Shown one piece after another: positions 56,328 to 64,000 of a DNA stretch of 64,000 nucleotides (position 1 is its first letter; each line of letters starts with the position of its first letter). The translations under genes were made by a program, and so were the position numbers. Under the pieces are notes generated by a model, which was given only the letters and a program-made list of their open reading frames with translations, made no database searches and was not told where the DNA came from. The stretch is from Myoxocephalus aenaeus. Taxonomy: Eukaryota > Chordata > Actinopteri > Perciformes > Cottidae. The stretch spans positions 888,001 to 952,000 of the forward strand of contig JBAMJR010000053.1 of the NCBI GenBank assembly GCA_038501785.1, read 5' to 3'.

Positions 56328-59300
56328 CTACTCCCCCTCCCCCCCGTGAGAGCGGGAGAGGAAGTCGGCCACGACCATCTGCGTCCCCGGCCTATGGATC
56401 ACCTTGAAATTAAAAGGCTGCAACGCCAGATACCACCGGGTAATCCGCGCGTTGGTATCTTTCATGCGGTGGAGCCACTGGAGGGGGGCGTGGTCCGACC
56501 AGAGGGTGAAAGAGCGTCCCAGGAGGTAGTAGCGCAGGGAGTCGACCGCCCACCGGATGGCCAGGCACTCCTTTTCCACCGTACTGTACCTGGCCTCCCT
56601 CTCGGATAGCTTCCGGCTGATGTAAAGAACGGGGCGGTCAACCCCCCGTACCTGCTGGGACAAAACGGCCCCCAGCCCTCTGTTCGAAGCATCAGTCTGC
56701 AGAGTAAAGGGAAGAGAGAAGTTAGGTGTATGAAGGAGTGGTTCCCCACAGAGAGCCTGTTTTACCTCCTCAAACGCCAACCGGCACTGCTCCGTCCACT
56801 GGACCGGATCTGAGGCACCCTTCCGGGTCAGGTCAGTCAAGGGGCTGGTCAGATCCGCGAAGTTCGGGATGAAGCGCCTGTAATAACTCGCCAGCCCCAG
56901 AAACTGCCTCACCTCTTTTTTTGTCTTGGGCCGCGGGCAGGCCGCGATTGCAGCGGTCTTGTCCACCTGAGGGCGCACATGCCCGCCGCCCAAGTGGTAC
57001 CCCAGATACCGTACCTCCCTCCGTCCAACTGCACACTTCCCCGGGTTGGCGGTGAGCCCAGCCTGCCTCAGGGACTCCAGCACCGCGGCCACCCGCTGCA
57101 CATGCTCCGCCCAGGTGGTGCTGTGAATGATTACATCATCTATGTAGGCGGCAGCATATGCAGCGTGCGGACGCAGCACCCGGTCCATGAGGCGTTGAAA
57201 GGTGGCTGGGGCACCAAACAACCCGAAGGGAAGCGTGGTGAATTGGTACAAACCAAACGGAGTGGAGAATGCCGTTTTTTCCTTGGACTCTGGCGACAGA
57301 GGAATCTGCCAGTAGCCCTTGGTCAAATCCAGTGTCGTAAATAAACGCGCAGCGCCCAGTCGGTCCAGGAGCTCGTCGACCCGGGGCATTGGGTACGCAT
57401 CAAAACGTGACACATCATTCACCCTGCGATAGTCCACGCAGAACCGTATATCCTTCTTGACAACAAGAACAATGGGGCTAGACCAGGCACTGTTGGACTC
57501 TTCTATTACCCCCATCTCCAACATTGCCGCCAATTCTCTCTGAACCACTTTTCTTTTGTGTTCAGGTAACCTGTAGGGTCGTAACCGCACCGTCACGCCT
57601 GGAGGAGTCTCTATCTGGTGCGTGATGAGGTTTGTGCGTCCTGGCAGGAGAGAGAACACGTCAGCAAACTGATCTTGCAACTGGGCAATGTTTGTTCTCT
57701 GGGTCCCGGAGAGATGGTCTTCACAAAGGAGCGAGGCCGGATTGGTGGATTTTGGGACCTCAGGCCCCAGCTCCTCTCTCTCAGAAACCGCGGACACCAG
57801 AGAAACAGACTCCGCCTCCCTCCATGCTTTCAGGAGGTTGAGGTGGTAGATCTGTGTAGCTCCGCCCCTGTCAGAACGCACCACCTCATAGTCAACATCC
57901 CCCACTCGCCGTGTGACCACAAAGGGCCCTTGCCACTTGGCGAGTAATTTAGAGCTGGAAGAAGGAAGTAATACAAGTACCTTTTCTCCCGGTGAGAATT
58001 GTCTCAGCCTGGCTCCTCTGTCGTACAGCCGTTTTTGACGCTCCTGGGCCTGGAGCAAATTCTCACGTGACATCCGACCCAGTGTGTGGAGTTTTGCTCG
58101 CAGGTCCAGGACGTATTGAATCTCATTCTTACTGGTGCTCGGACCTTCCTCCCAGTTTTCCTTAATCAGATCGAGCACCCCCCGTGGGGTCCTGCCGAAC
58201 AGCAGTTCAAAGGGAGAAAATCCCGTGGCGGCCTGGGGGACCTCCCGCACTGCAAACAACAGAGAATCAAGCCATTTATCCCAATTACGTTCATCATCAT
58301 TAATACATTTACGGATCATGGACTTTAGAGTCTTATTCAGACGCTCCACCAGACCGTCGGTCTGTGGGTGGTAAACACTGGTCCGAATAGATTTAATGCC
58401 CAGCAACCCGTAAAGTTCTCTCAGTGTTCTTGACATGAACGAGGTGCCCTGGTCAGTCAGAATCTCTTTCGGGATTCCGACTCGGGAGATAACCTGAAAC
58501 AGCGCCTGCGCGACACTCTTTGCAGAACTGTTGCGCAACGGCACTGCCTCCGGATATCGTGTTGCGTAATCCACCAGGACTAACACAAAGCGATATCCGC
58601 GTGCGCTCCGGTGAAATGGCCCGATGAGGTCCATGGCTATTCGCTCGAATGGCACCTCCATTAATGGCAGAGGACGCAAAGGCGCCCTCAGAATGGCCGG
58701 CTGATTTACCAATTGACACTCCGGGCAGGACGCGCACCAACGGCGCACATCCGCCCGGATGCCCGGCCAATAAAATCGGGTCATTATCCGGTCTAGTGTT
58801 TTTTCGTATCCCATGTGACCAGCCATCGGGTTATAATGAGCCGCCTGGAAAATCATTTCCCGACGGCTTTTCGGCACCAGCAACTGGGTGTTCTCTTGCC
58901 CTGTCTGAGTGTCACGACTCACTCTATACAGCCTGTCCCTAATCAATGAAAAGTGCGGATATGACTGCGCTGCGTCAGGGCGCAGCAGCTGACCATCAAC
59001 TCGCATCACTTGGTCAAAGGCCGACCGCAGAGTATCATCACGAGACTGCTCGAGTGGAAAATCTTCCATGGAGTGGAACTCGGGAGCCGGTGGAGTCTCC
59101 ACGGGAGGCTCCGCCGGTTCCTCCTCCTCCTCCCCGTCTGCAGTGTCGGACAAACTCGCGTCTCCACTGAGCACAGCGCACATATCGCATGCCCCTGTCT
59201 GCCGTGAACGCACCCCCACTGCCTGCCCCATTAGTTTATTAAACCCCGGCCAATCGGTTCCCAAGATTAGAGGGTGCGTAAGGCGGGAGCTAACCGCAAC

Positions 59301-60548
59301 CTTTATACTATGCTTTTTCCCCCCGTGTCTAATTTCAACTGACACTATGGGATACTCGTGAACATCCCCATGCACACACCTAATCCTCACCCACAATGCC
59401 TCCACCAATGCCCCGGGTCGAACCAGGCTCTGGTGGATCATAGACTGCGTACAGCCCGAATCCACCATTGCCTGATGTGTACCCCCCTGGATTCTTACCG
59501 GAACGCGGTACGTCGCTCCGGGATCGGGGGAGGGTGTTGGAGGGCCGGCAACCCGAATCACTTGGCCCACCTCCATCAAGGGGCACTCCCTCCGGAAGTG
59601 TCCGGGCTGCCCACACCTCCAACACTCCTGCCCTGACGTCTGAGGACCCCTCTGTAGGTCGGGAAGGGTGCCGGTGCTGGCCGTGATCGGCGGATCGGGG
59701 ACCCGAGGGAGGGGTGCCGGCCAAGGAGCCGGCGAGAGTCGCGCCGGGGCCTGCGGAGGTAGTCTCCTCCGCGGGGCGGGTGTCGGCCGGGCCGACGCGC
59801 GGCCGCTGTCCCCCGGCCCGGGAGGATGCACCGCCAGGTGATCCTCCGCCAAGGTAATGGCGGCCTCCAGTGCAGTAGGGCGGTGGCAGCGGACCCATGC
59901 CGATGTTCGGGCCGGCAGTCCGCCCACGAACTGCTCAAGGATCACCTTCTCCACCACTTCGTGCGCCCCTCCCGCCGCCCCGGGTTGTAGCCATCTGTTG
60001 GCGGCGTCCCTCAGCCGCTGGGCAAAAGCGAATGGCCGGTCCTCGGCCCCGAGCGTTGCCTCCCGGAACCTCCGCCGGTGGTCCTCTGGAGACAGGCCGA
60101 GCCGATCTATTACGGCCTTGCGCACATCCGCATACACCTGCCTGGATGCGGGAGGCAGCCCCAGAGCCGCGGTCTGCGCCTCCCCGGCCAGAAGAGGCAG
60201 GAGCCGGACCGCCCACTCGCCCACCGGCCAGCCACACGCCCCCGCTGTTGCCTCGAAGGAGTCCAGGTATGACTGCGCGTCGTCCGCGGCAGTCATCCTG
60301 TGTAGGGCCACCCCTGCCAGTGGAGGGGGCCCCGGAGAGGGGGCCGGCGTCAGCGCAACTGCCGCTGCCCGTGCGGCGATCTGTTCCAGGGCGAAGGTCT
60401 GTCTCTCGGTCGTCTCCTGGAGAGCCCCCAGGAACCGCCGGTTGGTCTCCGCCTGCTCCTGCTGCATGGCCGCGATCCCTGCCAACATCTGCCCCAGCGC
60501 CACGATGGGCTGGGTCGGCGCCTCAGGTTGCTGCTCCGTGCGATCCAT
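56328..60548 (-). CDS. Gag-Pol polyprotein, domain order Gag-PR-INT-RT-RNase H, 1406 aa
   Basis: One open frame without stop or shift. The start at 60548 (MDRTEQ) is the first ATG downstream of the primer-binding site; an ATG 24 codons earlier lies inside the LTR. Domains by residue: Gag capsid-like region 1-300, CCHC knuckle CWRCGQPGHFRREC (309-322), and aspartic protease VDSGCTQS (about 362). Integrase follows, with HHCC zinc site (571-611), DDE residues in MDLIG, LTDQG and DGLVERLN (Asp640, Asp699, Glu735, the last two 35 residues apart) and a GPF module (about 875). Reverse transcriptase has FCVDYRRVN (1036) and YIDDV (1135-1139). RNase H has TDAS (1285), VEKE and WSDHAPLQWL (1350). In ordinary gypsy elements integrase comes last. 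Here it precedes RT, as in the Gmr1 clade first described from cod. The frame is probably still translatable. Confidence 0.93.
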   Translation of the reverse strand: MDRTEQQPEAPTQPIVALGQMLAGIAAMQQEQAETNRRFLGALQETTERQTFALEQIAARAAAVALTPAPSPGPPPLAGVALHRMTAADDAQSYLDSFEATAGACGWPVGEWAVRLLPLLAGEAQTAALGLPPASRQVYADVRKAVIDRLGLSPEDHRRRFREATLGAEDRPFAFAQRLRDAANRWLQPGAAGGAHEVVEKVILEQFVGGLPARTSAWVRCHRPTALEAAITLAEDHLAVHPPGPGDSGRASARPTPAPRRRLPPQAPARLSPAPWPAPLPRVPDPPITASTGTLPDLQRGPQTSGQECWRCGQPGHFRRECPLMEVGQVIRVAGPPTPSPDPGATYRVPVRIQGGTHQAMVDSGCTQSMIHQSLVRPGALVEALWVRIRCVHGDVHEYPIVSVEIRHGGKKHSIKVAVSSRLTHPLILGTDWPGFNKLMGQAVGVRSRQTGACDMCAVLSGDASLSDTADGEEEEEPAEPPVETPPAPEFHSMEDFPLEQSRDDTLRSAFDQVMRVDGQLLRPDAAQSYPHFSLIRDRLYRVSRDTQTGQENTQLLVPKSRREMIFQAAHYNPMAGHMGYEKTLDRIMTRFYWPGIRADVRRWCASCPECQLVNQPAILRAPLRPLPLMEVPFERIAMDLIGPFHRSARGYRFVLVLVDYATRYPEAVPLRNSSAKSVAQALFQVISRVGIPKEILTDQGTSFMSRTLRELYGLLGIKSIRTSVYHPQTDGLVERLNKTLKSMIRKCINDDERNWDKWLDSLLFAVREVPQAATGFSPFELLFGRTPRGVLDLIKENWEEGPSTSKNEIQYVLDLRAKLHTLGRMSRENLLQAQERQKRLYDRGARLRQFSPGEKVLVLLPSSSSKLLAKWQGPFVVTRRVGDVDYEVVRSDRGGATQIYHLNLLKAWREAESVSLVSAVSEREELGPEVPKSTNPASLLCEDHLSGTQRTNIAQLQDQFADVFSLLPGRTNLITHQIETPPGVTVRLRPYRLPEHKRKVVQRELAAMLEMGVIEESNSAWSSPIVLVVKKDIRFCVDYRRVNDVSRFDAYPMPRVDELLDRLGAARLFTTLDLTKGYWQIPLSPESKEKTAFSTPFGLYQFTTLPFGLFGAPATFQRLMDRVLRPHAAYAAAYIDDVIIHSTTWAEHVQRVAAVLESLRQAGLTANPGKCAVGRREVRYLGYHLGGGHVRPQVDKTAAIAACPRPKTKKEVRQFLGLASYYRRFIPNFADLTSPLTDLTRKGASDPVQWTEQCRLAFEEVKQALCGEPLLHTPNFSLPFTLQTDASNRGLGAVLSQQVRGVDRPVLYISRKLSEREARYSTVEKECLAIRWAVDSLRYYLLGRSFTLWSDHAPLQWLHRMKDTNARITRWYLALQPFNFKVIHRPGTQMVVADFLSRSHGGEGE

Positions 60549-60555
60549 CACCTCT

Positions 60556-60573
60556 GCCACACGTTGGGCGCCA
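60556..60573 (-). other. tRNA-Lys-type primer-binding site of the gypsy element
   Basis: On the minus strand TGGCGCCCAACGTGTGGC starts two bases after the LTR end TTACA. It matches the 3' end complement of tRNA-Lys except near its end. Confidence 0.75.
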
Positions 60574-60574
60574 C

Positions 60575-60915
60575 TGTAACGGCTTTGCGTTACCCCGTGG
60601 GTTTTCTGGGCGGCACACACGGCAACACACTCTGGGTTTGGGTAAGTAAGATGCTTTATTGTCTCTGTGTGCTCTCGGCCTCGCCCCTGAGCACACCTCT
60701 GCTGGTTTCGGCTTAGTCGTCCCTCGCTCCAGCACTACGTCCTCGGCTCACCGCCCTCCCGCTCCACAGACGCTACTCCTGTTTAACGGGAAGACACACC
60801 TGCACACAATTGCCCCCAGCTGCGGCTCATTACCTCATCACGACACCTGTTCCCTTGAACCACACCCTCGCTCAATTCCCTCTGCAGCTGAGCGCAACCC
60901 CGCCCCGCCCACACA
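60575..60915 (-). repeat. 5' LTR of the gypsy element (341 bp)
   Basis: It starts TGTGTGGGCGGGG and ends CGTTACA on the minus strand, in TG...CA form, directly before the primer-binding site. It contains CAATAAAGCATC, a poly(A)-type signal, near 60655. The ORFs read on the plus strand here are shadows. Confidence 0.8.
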
Positions 60916-61591
60916 GTTATGTTCACAGATGACATCGAGATAGACCCCACACTGTTTAACACAACATATTCACCTTATCCAGTTCCCCATGAGAAGCGAT
61001 TTAGGCGCGGTGCCGAGGATGGCCTACTTAAAATCCGTTGTTTCGTAGGTCATCAGTGTGTGGGATCTTTTGACATTCAAAAACATGCGTGAATCAATAG
61101 ATACAGAAATATGGGATAACTCACAAAATCACAAATATTTGTGCACCGGGGAGTGCCATTGGACCGATGTTTTTGCGAGTACTAACCCCCGGGGTTATGT
61201 GAATAAGGAACATAGGAGACATGGAGTTATCTCGCTACCAGGCCAAATCAAACAATGTGTACACCGGCCAGTGAGCAAATATCATTGCAACATATAGCGG
61301 TAACCAACCCGCAATTAGAAATGTCAGGTGACTACAAATTAGGGGTAGAAAACAGTGCAGGGGGCTATTATACAATTAATATACAGGTATTGGAGTCAAC
61401 TAACCAGTCCTCACCGATGAGTGCACCAGTAGGGGCTGCACTAGACCCTGTGGTGAATTACCTTAACATATCAAACGTAAGGCAAACAATTGAAACAGAG
61501 ATAGGTTTTAGTGTGTCTAACACCTGGCTTAACTGGCTTTTGTACACTGCCAGGGACCTCAAACGCCCGGATTGTTTAGTATGTGCTAGAC
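60916..61591 (+). pseudogene. Endogenous retrovirus env-like fragment, copy B, right part
   Basis: Continues the env-like remnant after the gypsy insertion and matches 8423-9094. There are extra bases near 61053 (CAGTGTG against GTGTG) compared with copy A, and the same stop at the end of the first frame. The second frame is open here where copy A has a TAA. It is ended by the hAT element at 61592. Confidence 0.6.
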
Positions 61592-62212
61592 CAGTTGTCG
61601 CCAACCCTGTCGATCGCGATCGACCGGTCGAGCTCAGAGACTTTCCCCGTCGCTCTCCAAAATAAAATAAAAATAAATTCAGAAACATATTCTCGAACAT
61701 TGTCTAATGTATCTGCTGAAATATTTTCTTACGGACTTCGGAAGACCAACGTCAGAAAAGATCTCCGCCTGATTCATGAACGCCTGAAAATGGGTTCTAA
61801 CGCAGCCGAAGTGTTCTCAGCTGTGCTCCCCGAACGAGGGTATGTCGTGCACCTGGATTTGCACGAGAAAGGCCCCGCCAGCTCCTTATGGAACTGAACT
61901 GGCATGCAACTGAAGAGCCCTGTGCACAATGGACAGACTCCTCAAGCCACGCGAAAGCAACTTCAGGCTGATTAAAATCATGTCAAAGCGAACTGCGGTC
62001 AACTCAGCAGACATTCGGATCTCCGTAGTCAAATCAGCAGAAACTGAAATTTAATTGCACCTCTATACTGACATTCACGGTAAACACATTCAAACGACCC
62101 AGATCGGGAGCGAGCGAGCGAGTGAAACAACATCCGGTTTTCAAAATAATATATATCGACAGATTGGAAATATGGAAATAAGATTAAATTAATTATATTC
62201 ACATTAAGTAAA

Positions 62213-62997
62213 TGGATGGACCCGTACTTGTATAGCGCTTTTCTAGTCTTCCGACCACTCAAAGCGCTTTAACACTACATGACATTGTAATGGAAATTTA
62301 ATTAACCTTATCAATCTCCTTTAGAGAAAACAAATGCGATGTGAAACACCTAAATGTCTTTATTAAACAGAAACTTGGAATAATTCAATTGAATGGACAG
62401 AGCTTGTCACCACAGATGGCTCGGAGGTCTGACCAGGAAAAATAGTTCAACATGAGTTTTATACATCAACAATTATTATTGAAATGTTTGCCCCTTCCCC
62501 CCTCGCCCCCCTGCTCCTCCTCGCAGTGTCCTCCTTCCCTCCAGACAAGCCTTGATGCTGTCTGGAGGATGTTGTTTGGCTGCGGCCCTGAGAGCAAGAG
62601 TGAGAGCACAGAAAGAAAACAAAACGAAAAGAACAAAAAACAATACCGAAATCAACCTGTTATTGCTTCACACGGATGGCGCCGATGAGACTGGGTCAAG
62701 ATGAACTGAACTCTCCTCTCAGAGTTCAGCTACACATTTAAGAATAAAGCACTTATGATAAATTTCCACCACAGACATCATTCACCCATTCATACACTGA
62801 TGAGAGGAGCTACCATGAAGGTGCCACATCAGGATTATCAACCATTCATACACCATAGGTGCAGCTATGGGAGCAATTTAGGGTTAAGTGTCTTGCTCAA
62901 GGACACATCGACATGGGCTAGCGGAGCCGGGGATTGAGCGCCGATCCTCTGATTGAAGGACGACCCTGCTCACCACTGAGCCACAGTCGCCCTAAGT
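62213..62997 (-). repeat. tRNA-like SINE copy split by a solo LTR
   Basis: Same SINE-like insertion as 9709-9995. It is interrupted after CTACATGACAT at 62285 and resumes at 62774 with GACATCATTCACCC. Confidence 0.6.
62286..62773 (-). mobile_element. Solo LTR (488 bp) with 5-bp target duplication
   Basis: The insert begins TGTAATGGAAATTTA and ends TAAATTTCCACCACA (TG...CA with inverted termini). It is flanked by GACAT at 62281-62285 and 62774-62778. The uninterrupted site CTACATGACATCATTCACCC is present in the related copy at about 9770. Minus orientation is more likely, because GTTTAATAAAGACATT then lies about 85 bp before the 3' end, like a poly(A) signal. It is the product of LTR-LTR recombination after a retrovirus-like insertion; the parent family is unknown. 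The plus-strand frame at 62452-62688 is not a gene. Confidence 0.85.
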
Positions 62998-63251
62998 AAA
63001 ACATGTGACCTTCAACTAGTGAGTTAAAGAGAAAATACAACTCAATTGTGTGTGAAGTGCATTTATTATTTGATTTGAGGGTTAATGGAAAGATAATTAA
63101 TGTAATTATATCTGACTGATATTTATGTGTTCAGGACATTTCTGACCACATCCAAATAAAAATATCTTAACTTTACCAATTCAGAGATTTTTCAAAGTAA
63201 AAACTTATTTTTTTGATTTTGTATTTTTCAAATAGATAATTTCTAACATGT

Positions 63252-63281
63252 GGATATGGATGCCTCACTGCATCCATATCC
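63252..63281. repeat. Perfect 12-bp-arm palindrome at a deletion junction
   Basis: GGATATGGATGC, a six-base loop CTCACT, and GCATCCATATCC. The right arm and loop are ancestral (present in copies A and B before CTCTTTT), while nine bases of the left arm occur only here, at the join between the deleted hAT and the NXPE flank. Confidence 0.9.
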
Positions 63282-63344
63282 TCTTTTCCGTCTTTGAAAA
63301 ACAATCAAAGTGTTCTCCATTCCTCTCCCCCAAGACACAAACAT

Positions 63345-64000
63345 CTAGCCGCCCTTTTGGGGACATATATAGGACAAGAGATGGTTTACCATATTCTTAA
63401 TAATGGGAGGTGGTGGGTGGAGGTTATGCGGCAGGTGGTGGGCCAGGGTCATCTCCCAGGCATCGATCAGATGAACATTCAGTCCTTTGAACACGGCTCT
63501 GAGCACCTTGTTACACTGCAGTGAGTGCCAGTCACTGTTGCTTATCGACACAGAAAGCGTCAAAACTTTGGGGTTCCCTGTCCGGATGACGACCAGCGTG
63601 CCTGGAGCCCTGTCCAGCAGCCGCACCACCGCCCTGCGGATGCTCTGTAGCCTCCTGATGTAGATCTCCATGGGGAAAGTGCCAAAGTGAGCCCAGATGC
63701 CAAAAACTACGACAGTGTTGGGGCCTCCGATTAAGCCATCTAGCTCATTGGCAATGTAACGAAGCTCGCTGGTCGAGACAGGGACAATCCGGATGGGAGG
63801 GCCGTGGAAGCGGGACGTCACCAAGATGTTGTTTGCATAATCCAATGCTATGTAAGGTCCAGCGTGTTTTGGGCTGTGCAGGTCAAACTCCTGAAGACCT
63901 GAAAGTATGACAGGGGAACATATTAAGCTGCAGTGGGAACAAAACCAAACTGTTGCCAGAAATCACTGTGGATCAGCTACCTGGTAGAGCTGCATTGAGG
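63345..64000 (-). CDS. NXPE family member (NXPE3-like), copy C, 3' end only
   Basis: The last exon (63898-63345, 554 nt) is intact and nearly identical to those of copies A and B. It encodes the C-terminal PC-esterase part up to SYICPQKGG-stop; a local change reads LTLSVSISNSDW where A has LTLPVAISNSDW. The previous exon ends at 63981 and runs off the window. The gene is presumably complete beyond the edge, in the same orientation as A and B. Confidence 0.85.

Larger units (their letters stand above)
56243..60915 (-). mobile_element. Gmr1-like Ty3/gypsy LTR retrotransposon with truncated 3' LTR
   Basis: On the minus strand the order is 5' LTR (60915-60575), primer-binding site, one gag-pol ORF, a purine-rich tract, and a 41-bp stub of the 3' LTR (56283-56243). 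The stub matches the start of the 5' LTR (GCGGGGCGGGGTTGCGCTCA). No target duplication is seen, and 57 bp of neighbouring sequence are absent. A deletion removing most of the 3' LTR plus flank after insertion explains this. Copy A gives the empty site. Confidence 0.9.
61592..63249. mobile_element. hAT non-autonomous element, copy C side, right end deleted
   Basis: It starts CAGTTGTCGCCAACC like the element at 9095 and follows it, apart from the solo LTR and a small indel, to about 63249 (equivalent to about 10252). The remaining 365 bp, the right terminus and part of the NXPE 3' flank are deleted, and the junction carries a palindrome. Confidence 0.8.

Noticed and set aside
59857..60649. 240- and 250-codon plus-strand open frames over the gag region
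   Set aside because: Mirror frames of the GC-rich gag sequence on the minus strand; proline/arginine-rich translations without domain structure.

Overview
This is a eukaryotic window, almost certainly a ray-finned (teleost, probably percomorph) fish genome. The genes are split by GT/AG introns. They include a fish-type NLR (PYD-FISNA-NACHT-LRR-B30.2), and the transposon load is typical of fish: a Gmr1-like Ty3/gypsy element, an RTE/Rex3-like LINE, several hAT families and a tRNA-like SINE. There is no operon, CRISPR or prokaryotic feature.

Layout. Positions 1-20963 hold one side of a segmental duplication: transposon debris (1-1440), an exon relic of a first NXPE copy with its 5' flank (1451-3115), a broken endogenous-retrovirus fragment (3116-9094) split by a hAT-like element that itself carries a LINE, a second hAT element (9095-10616), then an intact six-exon NXPE gene on the minus strand (copy A, 10753-18578) and its 5' flank. 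Positions 20964-42054 are an unduplicated island with three plus-strand genes: selenoprotein O (21210-26027), an NLR receptor gene (27581-35148), and a small secreted fibrinogen-related protein (36542-41390) whose third intron carries a decayed hAT transposon. From 42055 to the end the duplicated unit returns: intact NXPE copy B (42189-50939), its flank, the same retrovirus fragment (53193-61591) now split by the hAT-like element and by a Gmr1-type gypsy element with an unbroken 1406-codon ORF, the second hAT with a solo LTR inside, and the last exon of NXPE copy C, which runs off the window.

I assembled four reading frames by hand from splice sites, and each closes without a stop: NXPE A (552 aa), NXPE B (555 aa), the NLR (1242 aa) and the fibrinogen-like protein (261 aa). 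SELENOO closes at 634 aa only if the TGA at 26016-26018 is read as selenocysteine. A type II SECIS candidate with CC in place of AA lies about 345 nt downstream.

Because the unit is duplicated, the copies act as empty-site controls for one another. They show that the LINE at 4920, the LINE fragment at 13286, the gypsy element at 56243 and the solo LTR at 62286 arrived after duplication, and that the two hAT elements are older. Two deletion junctions in the array (1734-1764 and 63252-63281) each carry a perfect fold-back palindrome. I see no new multi-gene system. The most interesting content is the selenoprotein recoding, the rearranged gypsy polyprotein, the fold-back junctions and the young NXPE array.
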